Part shown: positions 11,363 to 21,123 of the stretch, piece by piece | Numbering within the stretch: position 1 is the stretch's first letter | Layout: each line of letters begins with the position of its first letter | Assembly (NCBI GenBank): GCA_963966105.1 | Contig: OZ014531.1 | Location: forward strand, 138,386,734 to 138,450,733 | Direction: 5' to 3' | DNA length: 64,000 bases | Source: Volucella zonaria | Lineage: Eukaryota > Arthropoda > Insecta > Diptera > Syrphidae | Program-made: the position numbers and the translations under genes | Notes under the pieces: model-generated | What the model was told of the DNA's origin: nothing | What the model saw: only the letters and a program-made list of their open reading frames with translations | Database searches by the model: none

Positions 11363-11368
11363 TATAAA
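11363..11368 (+). promoter_or_regulatory. TATA box of OBP-a
   Basis: TATAAA lies 64 bp upstream of the OBP-a ATG. OBP-b and OBP-c have TATAAA 57 and 52 bp upstream of their ATGs, so the position is conserved across the paralogues. Confidence 0.75.
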
Positions 11369-11426
11369 ACTGAAACTACTTGTCGAATTTGAAGAGGAAG
11401 CTTTGACCAGTAAGCCCTGAATAACA

Positions 11427-12217
11427 ATGGACTGTAGGTACACTTTGTTGGTGGCAATTTTTTGGATATCCTCTACGGTTCCGGTGAGTGTTGTTTTGCT
11501 TAAAAACTTTTACCTTCTCTATAGTTACAGTCGCTTTTAGTATCTCCTCGCAGCAAATATCGATTGCTCACGACCGGAAGTTGTAAATGAAGCCCATGTC
11601 CACTTTTGTTGCAAACATCCAGATGGACATAATGATGTCACTGAGAAATGTGCCGCCCAAACGGGTTTCAAATTACCCAGCAAGGATGAGGAGTCAATCG
11701 TTGATTTAACAGTTGAAGGTGTAATTGCTGGAACTGTAAGAAAGGAGTATCTTTTTTGTAAAATCAATATTAACGACTTTTACCTCTTTGTAGTGTTTTG
11801 GACAATGTGTAATGAAAGATTGGAACTTCATAAAAGACAAGAAGTTAGACATGACAGCTGTTGAGGGACACTTGAAGAAGAACTACGTCGATGATCCCGA
11901 ATACATCAAAGAGATGTTATACGCCTTTGATCATTGTCACACAAAAGGTAAGTTATTAAATAGCGTTAGTTGATCTAAGACTAATAGACTTTTGATTTTC
12001 CTTTCCAGCCGAAACAAAACTGGCTGCCTTTTTGTCAAATCCATTCATTCAACAGCATAGTCAACACTTTTGTGATCCACTGCCAAGTGTTATTCTGGGA
12101 TGTACCATAAAAGAGTTCTTCCACAATTGCCCGGAAAATCGTTGGGCCAAGACGGAAGAGTGTGAAACTGCCCGCGCCTTTAGTTTAAAGTGCAAGGATC
12201 AGTTGACAATTATGTAG
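11427..12217 (+). CDS. Plus-C odorant-binding protein (OBP-a)
   Basis: Four exons are inferred: 11427-11483, 11541-11735, 11794-11947 and 12009-12217, giving 204 residues. The ATG at 11427 opens a hydrophobic signal peptide (TLLVAIFWISS), so the protein is secreted, as expected for OBPs that carry small hydrophobic ligands in sensillar lymph or other fluids. The mature part has 12 cysteines: IDC, FCC, EKC, CFGQC, DHC, HFC, LGC, NCP, EEC, LKC. The extra cysteines and the Pro directly after the tenth Cys (HNCPENRW) are the hallmark of the Plus-C subfamily. Introns fall in the signal peptide, before CFGQC, and after DHCHTK (phase 1). AATAAA is at 12241-12246. It is clearly paralogous to OBP-b at 39377 (CCKHPDGHN shared). 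The ligand is unknown. Confidence 0.88.
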
Positions 12218-12249
12218 AAGCATTCCTTTTGTTTATTTTCAATAAAAAT

Positions 12250-13185
12250 TATTTCCAGCGAGTGTTAAGGCAAGTTTTGGAATCCACTCTTCTTCACAGT
12301 GTGATGAGCTGGTTTTTCTGTCAGACCAAAGCAGTGAGAAAAGAAATTATTTATGGTACTCTTTATTCAATGGAATTTCTCAGTCTTTAATAGAAAGGTG
12401 AGCAAACGCTTCAGCATCCAGAACATCGTTGGGTTTGCCGGCGTCCTGAAGTGTCATGCCATCTGCAGTTATACTCACATGAAACCCAAGCTGTAACCGA
12501 GGACCCAGGCAGTTCTAACGCAGGTTCAGATCCTGAAAAACTCTCATATCCTTTTTAAAACCAATTGTCATCTGGGACTCAATGAATTCATTCTTCCGAC
12601 TACGTTCAGAGAAGCCTTGCATTCTCAAGCTAATTTGGAAGTGGTGAAAGCTTTCAAATGCTTCTTTCCCGTCGTCGTTTTTTCACACAATTCATTACCA
12701 TCATGACCACGTAAGAAGGCAGACGCAAGTATTTTGGTTGGGACCTCCTGAATCCGGCCGCTTTTGATTGAATTTTCGCTGTTGTGAGTACCACTTGGAG
12801 TATAATCCTGTTGGGTTAGCTCTGTTTAACCATTTCATGGCTGAGATCAACGTTCCACATGGTTTCTTTTCAGAGCCCTACATCGGCAACGATAAGACAG
12901 CCAAAGAAAGACCTGCAGATCTTTTGGACAAGTATTAAGCCAGATGTTATTAAGCAATCTAAATGATTAGTGTAATTAACAGCTGGAATGTCCTTAACCG
13001 AATTTAACAATTGTGATCTTATAAAGGCTGCAATGGCTATCATTGGACCGTAAAGAAGACTTTGCTTTGTTGTATTTTGATATCGTGGACGAAAGTATTA
13101 TCGTTCATCGCTTAATTTGAATGGCCAACACGAAAACAACAGGAAAAGTTATCTACTTTTTTGACGTTATTACCCTGTGATTCTA
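12250..13185. other. Unassigned intergenic sequence
   Basis: No supported gene, TIR or repeat match is seen. Short frames are uninformative. Confidence 0.4.
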
Positions 13186-13189
13186 CTAC

Positions 13190-13840
13190 AAAATTTTCTT
13201 CAATATCCCTATTCCTTTTACCGTTTGATAAGACTTCCAAATATTGTTTCTGTAATAGCAGCCCTTCATTTTCTCAATCACGAGCTACTTATGATCCTTA
13301 TTTTTCATACGGAGAAACGATTCCCTCATCCTTTGCTCTTCGAGCGCACGACCAGCCTTCATATTATTATTTTGGAACATTGTCTGCACTCTTCATCTAA
13401 CCAGTGGTTTCATGCATATAGTCGAATGAGACCCAGAATATCAGTTGCGACAATTCTGACGGGTCTTAGCATCAATTCCACAGATCTTTAGCCCTTAATA
13501 CCTATCGCAGAAGTTCTTGCGGTTTCTTCCAATCAATGTTAAAACTCCTCACAGTATTTCTCAGTTCTCAGATTTATATATGATCAGTTTGGTTGACTGT
13601 TCCTTTCCTAGTTTCCTTTCTAAATATAGAGGCGAACAAGCCGTCTGCCAGCTACAGTGATATTCCGACCGGCACCAAAGCCAATTAACCTAGGTCCATT
13701 TGCAGACGAGGTGTCGAGTAGGCTGTGCTTTCCGTATGTACTACCAAAGGCATCCTTTTTTCCGTATTTGGTATGAAAATCAGCTAAAACACGTAAAGTC
13801 GTACTTAGGGCATTGCCCATATGTTTTGTCGAGGACCTCG
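13190..13840 (-). mobile_element. RTE endonuclease remnant (minus strand)
   Basis: The minus frame at 13620-13820 reads LADFHTKYGKKDAFGSTYGK and then NGPRLIGFGAGRNITV. This corresponds to the RTE endonuclease block GDFNAKxGxE...NGxRLIxFAxxRNM. The segment 13190-13280 weakly resembles RTE linker sequence near 25850. It is too decayed for function. Confidence 0.55.
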
Positions 13841-14013
13841 TAGAAACGCACTTTAGTAAAATTGTCTATTTCTTCAGTGGAGGTGTGATCGAATACAAGA
13901 TTGTTAACGAATTTAACAACTTAAAGCGGACTGTTACAATGCATTCGTTCACATGTTGGAAACTATGCCACTTACAATAAATCCGCACCTAGATACTCGT
14001 AGACGCTGTTCTC

Positions 14014-14330
14014 TCATCGTAGTATATGTCCCAGTTTTTCAACCTTCTTTTGTCCGACCCATCTCACTGCACTTTCCGGATGGCGTGCTATCTGCCTTAA
14101 GTCTAGTCTAAGGCGTAACCAAGCAGCGATCCTATAAATAACCAGAGCTTCGGCCTGAAATACCTGACAATATGTGGCTATACTAGTTATGTTTTCGAAC
14201 TTACATATGAACCCCGACGTTAATACCCTGTAGCCAGAAGGTGAATAGGACACAAAGCTATCCCTTACCCGATGTTCACGGCTGGTGTTTCAGTTGTACC
14301 GCAAGAACTTCCGTTCTAGTTGGGGGAATC
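14014..14330 (-). mobile_element. LINE RNase-H domain remnant (minus strand)
   Basis: The minus frame 14014-14253 contains YCQVFQAEALVIYRIAAWLR, the typical RNase-H strand/helix (CxVFQAEVxAI) found at the C-terminus of RNase-H-bearing LINEs such as the I/LOA group. Only this block is recognisable. TACTCGTA lies beside it at 13994-14001. Confidence 0.5.
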
Positions 14331-14339
14331 TAGAATTTT

Positions 14340-14760
14340 GGGGATCATCGTTTCTGTTATCAGTGTCATGAATTTCCAGAATCTAAGAGCGGTCCGTTGT
14401 CGATAGCCAATGATTGCCAACAAAGTATCTGTCTGCATCCGAGGTGTGGAGCGGACCCGCCATTTACGTCTTCAAGATTTTTCCCAGTGGGATTTTGCGG
14501 GAAGCCGCAGAATAGCCAAGAAGTCTTCAGCTTTCGGGACGTAAATGCCTTAAAGCAATCCGCGTTGAGGTTTAATTCGCCATCTAGAAAGAGCTGATGC
14601 TTCTGTGAGCTCATCAACTAAGTCTACATGCAATGTCCTATATATGACGTTGAAAGCGTTCGAAGTGATTTGAAGGCCAAAAAAAATTAGGATATCCTTG
14701 TTAGTACAGTCGGAAAGCATAGATAAACAATACTACGTCTGGAAATGAGCTTAGGATTAT
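14340..14760. other. Unassigned sequence with overlapping uninformative frames
   Basis: Frames of about 70-80 codons exist on both strands over the same bases. None has a recognisable motif, so no gene is called. Confidence 0.35.
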
Positions 14761-14764
14761 TGAC

Positions 14765-15040
14765 GTGAAACACCAGACCAACATCATCAACATCAACCGA
14801 ATTGATCACGTTGCGACCGACGCTATGCATTTCTTCAGCATTGCAGATATCCGAATAATTGCAACCGTTAATATGGACTCGAACCACCGCCTAATTACAG
14901 TCAAGATACGAGTACAAGCTCCAATAACTCATACGCCACAGCAATGGAGAAGCACTGTGATTAAATTTCACATTGAAAAACTGCAAGAAACCGCTAGAAT
15001 GTGTGTAAAAAGCTTCCAGGAACGCCGCAACTAATCCCCT
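14765..15040 (+). mobile_element. RTE endonuclease remnant (plus strand)
   Basis: The frame reads INRIDHVATDAMHFFSIADI, then MDSNHRLITVKIRVQ, then EKLQETARMC. This matches the end of an RTE endonuclease (NQIDHxxID...DSDHYLVxxKIR...EKLxxxETAR). The catalytic SDH appears as SNH. The segment 14930-15000 also matches 23690-23760. Confidence 0.6.
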
Positions 15041-15200
15041 GGATTTCATTTAAGCTGGCTCATGAAACTCTTGGTTTGATGAAGGAGGCAGGCATGAAGA
15101 AGAAGCTATGCTTATGTTAGACACCTTCCTTCACATGGACATGTTGATGCTTATAGAAACTACAATCTGTGAACGGTGATTCTTTATGTAAAGCGCTCTC

Positions 15201-15775
15201 TTAGTTGACGGCATTGAAATATTCCTTTGATTTCGATGGATCAGCAATCCCTGTCTTGCTGCCTGGCTTCCAGTTGGCTGGACAGAGTTCACCATGCTCA
15301 TTGGTGAAGTGGAAAGCCTGTACCAAACTCAAGGTTTCATCGACATTGCGACCGACTGATAAGTCGATCACGGTGATTTGACGCAAATTCTACTTGCCAT
15401 CGATGATGAAGAGTCCACGGAATGGCATACCAGATTCCTCGTCCAAAACGGCATAATTATGGGCGATTTTTATAGATTTATCAGCGAGTAAGGGAATGTC
15501 CAAGGATCCAAGACCGCCTTGCTTGCGTGGGGTATTAATCCATGCCAAATGGGTGAAGTGAGAATCTATCGAACAGGCAATCACTTCAGCGCCAATGATT
15601 CGGAATTCCTTTACACGGTCAGAGAAGTCTCAGTTGGGTAGACGAAGGTGAAGTCCAACGGGTAAAATAACAGTACAACGTAATTTGACTTGTAGTCCTT
15701 CAGGGAGGTCTCCTTGAATGCACCGTTGACGACAGCGGTTCCGGCGAATTTAGGGGCTGGCTTCTGTTGTGGCAT
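15201..15775 (-). pseudogene. Peroxiredoxin (2-Cys thioredoxin peroxidase) pseudogene, intronless
   Basis: Read on the minus strand from ATG 15775, the sequence gives MPQQKPAPKFAGTAVVNGAF, then YPLDFTFVYPTE, CSIDSHFTHLAWINTPRKQG, DEESGMPFRGLFIIDGK, GELCPANWKPGS and a final stop at 15201. This is the whole length of a cytosolic typical 2-Cys peroxiredoxin, which reduces peroxides with thioredoxin. The peroxidatic Cys of FVCPTE is replaced by Tyr. A frameshift or deletion follows PTE, and an in-frame stop follows IIDGK. The resolving Cys (ELCPANW) is kept. The absence of introns suggests a processed retrocopy, although no poly(A) tract is evident. It cannot encode an active enzyme. Confidence 0.88.
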
Positions 15776-15779
15776 CTTG

Positions 15780-17510
15780 TCGGCTAATTCGTTTAACAGG
15801 AATTTTAACAGAGCTACTTTTCGGACGTCACCAAACGTACGTGCACCCCAGACAATGACCGCGTAAAGAATGAAAGTACAAGACCTGATAGTCAGCTCTA
15901 CGAGCAGAGGAGGCGAAAGGACCAATGGCTTCTCAGGAAGTCAGTCTCCAAAAGTATATTTAAAAGTTTAACAAAATGGTGAAAGGAATGTTTCAAGGCA
16001 ACAAGTTCCGAAGAAAAACCTACAGACGTGAGCAAAAAAATTTATATTGATAGTAAAATCTCAGTCCGGCTACCTGCCAACTTTTTCATACCGTTAGGCG
16101 ACAAGGATGTTCCCGTGTCCGATTTTAGGCGGAGGAAATGGAATGAACCTGATTAAACCCAAAACTTTCTACCAACCAAGCAACAGAGGTACAACCAACA
16201 GAATACTGGAAAAGTTTGTCGTAGAAACAGCAAAAATGGGCTAAACTGTAAGGGCAACATCGAATATATGGTTTCAACAACAAGGTATGCACATCATCGA
16301 GGAATCAAACAGAATAGGCAGCTGCAAAGGTATATGTAACTTTGGGGTTAATCTCATGTAATGACACCACAACTCCTGTTACTGAAAAATACTCTGTGCT
16401 CATGAATAGTTTCGGTCAGAATCTGAGCCAGGAAAGGAATGTAGTCGTGTCTTCAGGAGGATTCGGCGCTGGTGTCTTTTGAAGGACGACAGTGTTAAAT
16501 TTCTCTCCTCGTAAGGAAAACTTGCGTCTGTCTTATAAGCGAAGAATTCTTATATTATGAAGAATATCGGGTGAAAGGGTGAATTATTTGCATGTTAGTG
16601 ACAGCTAAGTTATACTTTAAGGGTCCCACCACTTCCAAACTAATTCGAGAATTCAAAGCTTCTCAGAATACAATCGGAAGGCTGGATTCACTAAGTCTTG
16701 GTTGGTTCCGAGTTCATAATGGATTCAAACTAGAGTCTCTCAGGGCTCGAACTTGCATTACGACTGACTACTTCCTCGACTAAGACCTTCTTTGCGTTGG
16801 GTTTTATATGAGCATAACTAAAAATTGCGTGACTCACCAGAGTCCAAATCCAAATTCTTCGCAACTTCTCTAAGAAGTCCATGACTTTCCTGCTATCTTC
16901 CAGTAAGAAAGACTGCAAACTAGTTATTCCGTCGTGTTCGAATATCAACACAGATATATATACATATTTAGGTATAAATATTTGAATTTCAAAGTGTAAT
17001 AACAATAAATAAAACATAGAAATGTCAACACGTAATTTACAAAACAAACAGAACATGTACTAAAACAAAACATACCATATGTCACGACAAAAATGTCAAT
17101 TATAAAAATAACATTTTGGGATTAGCAGTTAATAAAGGTTTTCTGTTTTAAGTTTACCATATAACGTTTAAGATACCGAAAGAAATAGTAGTTTTTATTT
17201 AAAGTTCTTTTTTGGAAAAGCAACACGTCGTAACGGGGTACTATAGTACGGTTTGCTAGACCCTTAGGTGTGCCAGGCATAAGTGTCACAACATCGTAAT
17301 ACTTTCTGTGAAACTGATGATGATACCGCGCTTTCTTTATGGATGTCCGGCTCGCGCTCGCATCAAACAGCAGCTACTCAGTGCTAACATGATGGGTGGT
17401 AGTACCGTAGCCACTTTGTCATTGAATAATTTGCTGATCTTTCTACGAAAGATTGAGAAATTCCATTAGAAGGAATATATTGTAGAAGAAGTACAACGTA
17501 CTAGTTTTTC
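15780..17510. other. Unassigned 1.7-kb sequence
   Basis: I find no supported gene. Frames at 16592-16783 and 16730-17056 lack recognisable motifs. The stretch 16960-17220 is very AT-rich. No TIR pair or match to another part of the window was noticed. Confidence 0.4.
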
Positions 17511-17514
17511 GCCT

Positions 17515-17610
17515 GAATGCTCTGTGTCGATTCCTATCTGGAGGAACAACGCAGTAGGTTAAGACCTCACTTTAGGTATTGAAGGAAGTTGGCGAAAGAT
17601 CGGGCTAACT
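17515..17610 (+). mobile_element. RTE 3'-end scrap
   Basis: GGAGGAACAACGCAGTAG and WRKLAKDRANW-like coding match the C-terminal end of RTE copy 1 (10635-10740). It is only a short relic. Confidence 0.5.
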
Positions 17611-17741
17611 GGAGAAATTATTTTGTTGATGTCCAGGATCACCCCAGACAAGGGCACCTAAGCAAATTGAAAAAAAAAACCTAATTATCAGTTGGTTAAA
17701 TGATTTACAAAAGTCTCGCTGTCCTGTCGTTAGCAACAGAA

Positions 17742-17963
17742 TCAGAGTCCCTTGGAAATGCTTCTTTTCATTGTGGAAGATGATCCTCCTTCACGATCCT
17801 CTTCATGGTCATCTCCTTGGACATCTTCATGCTCTGGTTCCACATCATTAGACGTTGACGTGTAAAAGCGAATAAAAACTTTTATACCTAATTGAATCCT
17901 GCTTAGGATCCATAATCCTAAGACAAGAACCAACGCAAGCCAATCTGACTTGAACTGAAACAT
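17742..17963 (-). pseudogene. Relic of a Plus-C OBP paralogue (first two exons only)
   Basis: On the minus strand, ATG 17963 starts MFQFKSDWLALVLVLGLWIL, a signal-peptide-like sequence resembling the start of OBP-c (MVYSFNLRHFVILVLVILGL). An acidic run follows (SNDVEPEHEDVQGDDHEEDR), resembling the acidic second exon of OBP-c. The cysteine-bearing exons are missing, no conserved splice donor follows, and an RTE scrap lies just downstream. I infer a truncated duplicate of OBP-c. It could instead be an unrelated small secreted frame. Confidence 0.45.
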
Positions 17964-18127
17964 CGCGGTGATTGGCGAAATGGCTACGCTATTATCAAAA
18001 TCACTGAAATTTGTAACTTTCGATGAAGACAATAAAATGTTGTGCTTAATAGAAAAATTAAAACACAAATCGATTTGATCTCTCACAAACACATACATGT
18101 GCTCCTGGTGAAACGAAACGGACCAGT

Positions 18128-18237
18128 TGTAAGATAACCGTCGACGAGCTTGTGTCAAATAAAAAATAAATCTGTTGTTCATAGTCTTACTTTAATAAAA
18201 GTTCTTTATTATATATATATATACTCTATAGTTTACA
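18128..18237 (+). repeat. 5' LTR (110 bp visible)
   Basis: Starts TGT and ends ACA. It matches 22658-22771 at most positions (AGATAACCGTCG, GCTTGTGTCAAATAAAAAA, TACTTTAATAAAAGTTCTTT). Similarity extends about 18 bp further left (GAAACGAAAC), so the true 5' boundary is uncertain. The AATAAA motifs inside fit an LTR polyadenylation region. Confidence 0.75.
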
Positions 18238-18264
18238 ACCTCAGAAGTGGGATACACACCAACC

Positions 18265-18720
18265 ATGCAGTCAGAAACAAACGAAATTAGAAAATTGACA
18301 GCTGAAGAACTGCGAGCCTGGCTGGAGACAATGGGTAGGAAAACTACCGGAAACAAAGGCGAGCTTGTACTTCGTTTGATGGAAATTCCAGCGCAAGATC
18401 GTGATGAGTTGTGTCCAAGAAAGTACAAATTAAATAGAAGCCAACAAGTAGTAACGGGACCAGACGACGCCGAAGATGAGGTCATCAGTAACTCAGCAGG
18501 AACAAACGAAGAGGAACAAAGTGAAACCGACTTTGAAGATAGCATAGATACACGAACATACATCAGGATACTGTTGGAGGGGGGCAAGCTAGAAGATGTT
18601 ATAACTGCAATTCCATTGGGCATGTCGCCGTTGAGTGTCGTAAGCCTAAACGTGAACGGAGGGCATGTCACATTTGTGCCGAAATGTCCCATACGTAGCA
18701 GAATGCCCGAAGAGGAATAA
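18265..18720 (+). CDS. Gag of LTR retrotransposon, N-terminal SAP domain
   Basis: The first ATG after the LTR is at 18265. Residues about 8-40 read KLTAEELRAWLETMGRKTTG and NKGELVLRLMEI, a clear SAP motif (two helices that bind AT-rich DNA). A shifted frame at about 18663-18700 reads ACHICAEMSHT, a CCHC zinc knuckle (C-x2-C-x4-H) whose last Cys is lost and which is followed by a stop. Gag packages the element RNA. A SAP domain at its N-terminus is unusual and may help hold the particle or cDNA on chromatin. This frame is truncated before the knuckle. Confidence 0.7.
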   Translation: MQSETNEIRKLTAEELRAWLETMGRKTTGNKGELVLRLMEIPAQDRDELCPRKYKLNRSQQVVTGPDDAEDEVISNSAGTNEEEQSETDFEDSIDTRTYIRILLEGGKLEDVITAIPLGMSPLSVVSLNVNGGHVTFVPKCPIRSRMPEEE

Positions 18721-18820
18721 CCAGATCCACAATATAAATGTTGATGACCAGGACCAGGACGAGTATGTAAGGAATTTAGATTATACTTTTAGAAAATTAA
18801 GTTACATTTAGAAAACTTCA

Positions 18821-18909
18821 TTAGGAACATTAATCGACACTGGGAGTCCATGTAGTTTCGTGTGCCAACAGTCCGTTCTAGCTGTACTCTTCAAAAATTA
18901 TGTGGCATA
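18821..18909 (+). pseudogene. Retroelement aspartic protease fragment
   Basis: The frame reads LGTLIDTGSPCSFVCQQSV, with the DTG active-site triplet of a retropepsin that would cleave Gag-Pol. The domain is cut off at 18909, exactly where the D37D transposon inserted at a TA. Confidence 0.75.
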
Positions 18910-20161
18910 AGGACTGAAATAAAATCTGTCAATTTACATACGAGCTATGCTTCCAATACGTAAAAATTGCAATCCTATTTTGTACCCAAATTAGCCTCTA
19001 TATTCTCTAGTTTCAGTTTGTTATTGATTTTAGTTCGGTGCGGTCTAAAATATTTATAAAATATGAGTCAAGAGGAACGCCGTAAAAGGAGCATCGACAA
19101 ATGGCTCGAAAATACTTCGCGTCCAAACCATTTCATCGCAAAAAATTTAAACATAGCACGCAGTACAGTGGATTCTGTTATTAAACGATATTTGGAGACG
19201 TTGACAGTTAAGCGAAAAAAGAAAAATGGAGCTAAAAGTGGAGCACATGATACAAATTTGGACAGGAAAATAGTGGGTACCATCGTAAAAAACCGGACTA
19301 TGTCATCCAGAGATGTTGCTCGGAAATGTAATACCAACCAAACAATGGTACAAAGATCTAGAAAACGTAACGGTCTAAAAACACGTAAAAAACAAAAAAT
19401 ACCAAAAGTTACTGAAAAGCAAGAAAAAGTCATAAAAACACGAGCCCGAAAGATATACGAGTTGATCGGCAACAAGAAAGCGTGCTTGGTTTTGGATGAC
19501 GAAACTTGTGTCAAAGTCGACTTTACTGCTCTTCCAGGTGCGCAGTTTTACAACTCGTTTGAAGCTGCGATTCTTCCGCAATCAACAACATCGATTGGGA
19601 TGGAAAAATTCATCTCAAAATATCTCGTTTGGCAGGCCATTTGCCAATGTGGACACAGAAGCTCATCGTTTATTACAACGGGAACAATTAATGGAGAAGT
19701 GTACATTAACGAGTGCCTAAAAAAACGGATGATTCCTTTCTTAAAGAAACACGAGGGTTCAACATTATTTTGGCCAGATTTAGCTTCAGCTCACTATGCT
19801 CATGCGACGTTGAGCTTTCTTGTTGCTAAAAATGTCGACTTTGTCCCAAAAGACATGAATCCACCCAATGTTCCACAGTGCCGTCCCATTGATAGATATT
19901 GGGCTTTGGTCAAAGCTAAATTGAGGAAAAGTGAGCAGTGTGCAAAGGACGTAAAAGATTTTAGTGCTAAATGGAAAAGATCATCCAAAAAGATCACGGA
20001 TGTATGTTAACTGTCACGAAACCTATGGAGGACATTTGAAAGAAGTTGAGGAAAGAAGGAATGGGAAAGAATGAATTTAATAAAAACAGAGTTTTAAACC
20101 AAATAAAACAAAATTACATGAATTATGAAAATATTTTCCAAATTTTATTCGTTTCAGTCCT
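18910..20161 (+). mobile_element. IS630-Tc1-mariner D37D element (1252 bp)
   Basis: The left end AGGACTGAAATAAAAT pairs with the inverted right end ATTTTATTCGTTTCAGTCCT. TA duplications sit at 18908-18909 and 20162-20163. One long transposase frame lies inside. It is inserted in the protease region of the LTR element. Confidence 0.87.
19063..20010 (+). CDS. D37D transposase, 315 residues
   Basis: The N-terminal helix-turn-helix region (MSQEERRKRSIDKWLENT) is followed by a second DNA-binding part and KKQKIP. The catalytic domain has VLDDETCVKVDF (first Asp), FWPDLASAHYAH (second Asp) and PPNVPQCRPIDRYWALVK (third). Exactly 37 residues separate the second and third Asp, which assigns it to the D37D branch of IS630-Tc1-mariner. 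KYLVWQAICQCG is also conserved. The ATG at 19063 is 153 bp inside the left TIR. The frame is open throughout. The C-terminus (ITDVC then stop) may be slightly shortened, so activity is possible but not assured. Confidence 0.85.
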   Translation: MSQEERRKRSIDKWLENTSRPNHFIAKNLNIARSTVDSVIKRYLETLTVKRKKKNGAKSGAHDTNLDRKIVGTIVKNRTMSSRDVARKCNTNQTMVQRSRKRNGLKTRKKQKIPKVTEKQEKVIKTRARKIYELIGNKKACLVLDDETCVKVDFTALPGAQFYNSFEAAILPQSTTSIGMEKFISKYLVWQAICQCGHRSSSFITTGTINGEVYINECLKKRMIPFLKKHEGSTLFWPDLASAHYAHATLSFLVAKNVDFVPKDMNPPNVPQCRPIDRYWALVKAKLRKSEQCAKDVKDFSAKWKRSSKKITDVC

Positions 20162-20488
20162 TAAGTAGAAGTTTTTATCGACTAAAGAAGAAGAACCAAA
20201 AAAGCAAATATGTCGCAAGATCCTCATTAAGTAATTCACAAAAAATGAATTTCGTATATACCACCTTAATCAAAACCCGGAATAACCACCGTGTGGCGCT
20301 CCCATTGTTCTGATTTGAGTTCTGTTTTTTGTTAAGTTGGTAAATCTGTTGTTAACATTCCCCCTAAATTTTAGCGTCATAGCTTGACATTTGCAAAAGT
20401 TGCGTAGCCAAGAGTACATCTATCTTTGTGTGTGTTGGCGATTTTTTACAATTTTAGAAATGGATTTCAATTTGCAACAACCAACTTG

Positions 20489-20496
20489 TACGAGTA
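20489..20496. repeat. TACGAGTA, in-frame 6-bp insertion in mariner C
   Basis: Removing 6 bp turns TCTSIKFC into TCIKFC, the form expected at this position in such transposases. Copy B has TCI at the same place without the insertion. Confidence 0.55.
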
Positions 20497-21115
20497 TCAA
20501 ATTTTGCGTAAAAAACGGATTTAATGGTGCGCGAACGTTGGAAATGTTGGAAAAGTGTTTCGGCAACGTTTACCAGTGGCACGAGCGGTTCAAAAGTGGT
20601 CGTGAGTCAATCGAAGATGATGAACGCCGTGGCAGACGATCGACATCGAAAACCGACGAAAACATTGATGAAGCAAAAGAAATGTTGGACAATAACCGCA
20701 AATTAACCATCAGAGAGATAGCGGAGGACTTGAACATTGCCTAAGGATCTGTCCAAGACATTTTGGTTAATGATTTGGGTTTCCGTCGTGTAGCAGCAAA
20801 GTTGGTGCCAAAAGACCTCAATTTCATGCAAAAAAGAGACCGTGTTGACGTCGCAAAAGAGATGATTTGCGAGGCTGACTCCGATCCCACATTCATCAAA
20901 AGGATCATTAGTGGAGACGAGACGTGGGTTTATGAGTACGACACGCAATCCAGACATCAGGCAAGTGAATGGCGTTCACCAAATGAGCCGAGTCCAAAAA
21001 AAAAACGTCGTTTTCAGTCAAAAAAGAAGGCAATGCTCACGGTTTTCATGGATTACAACGGCGCGGTGTAATGCATCATGAATATTTGCCAGAAGGTCAG
21101 GCAGTAAACAAAGAG

Positions 21116-21123
21116 TACGAGTA
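21116..21123. repeat. TACGAGTA within transposase, shared by mariner B and C
   Basis: Copy C reads KEYEYYLG and copy B KEYENYLG. In related mariner transposases I expect KEYYL here, so YE looks like a 2-codon insertion present before B and C separated. Confidence 0.4.

Noticed and set aside
13161..13491. Overlapping plus-strand frames of 79 and 104 codons
   Set aside because: No recognisable motif. The region fits decayed RTE sequence on the other strand.
17742..18182. 146-codon minus frame as a complete gene
   Set aside because: Its first part runs through the LTR and non-coding DNA. Only the portion from Met 17963 resembles OBP-c exons, so I call a relic instead.
18247..18264. Gag start at 18247
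   Set aside because: That codon is GTG. The first ATG is 18265, immediately before the SAP region, and is preferred.
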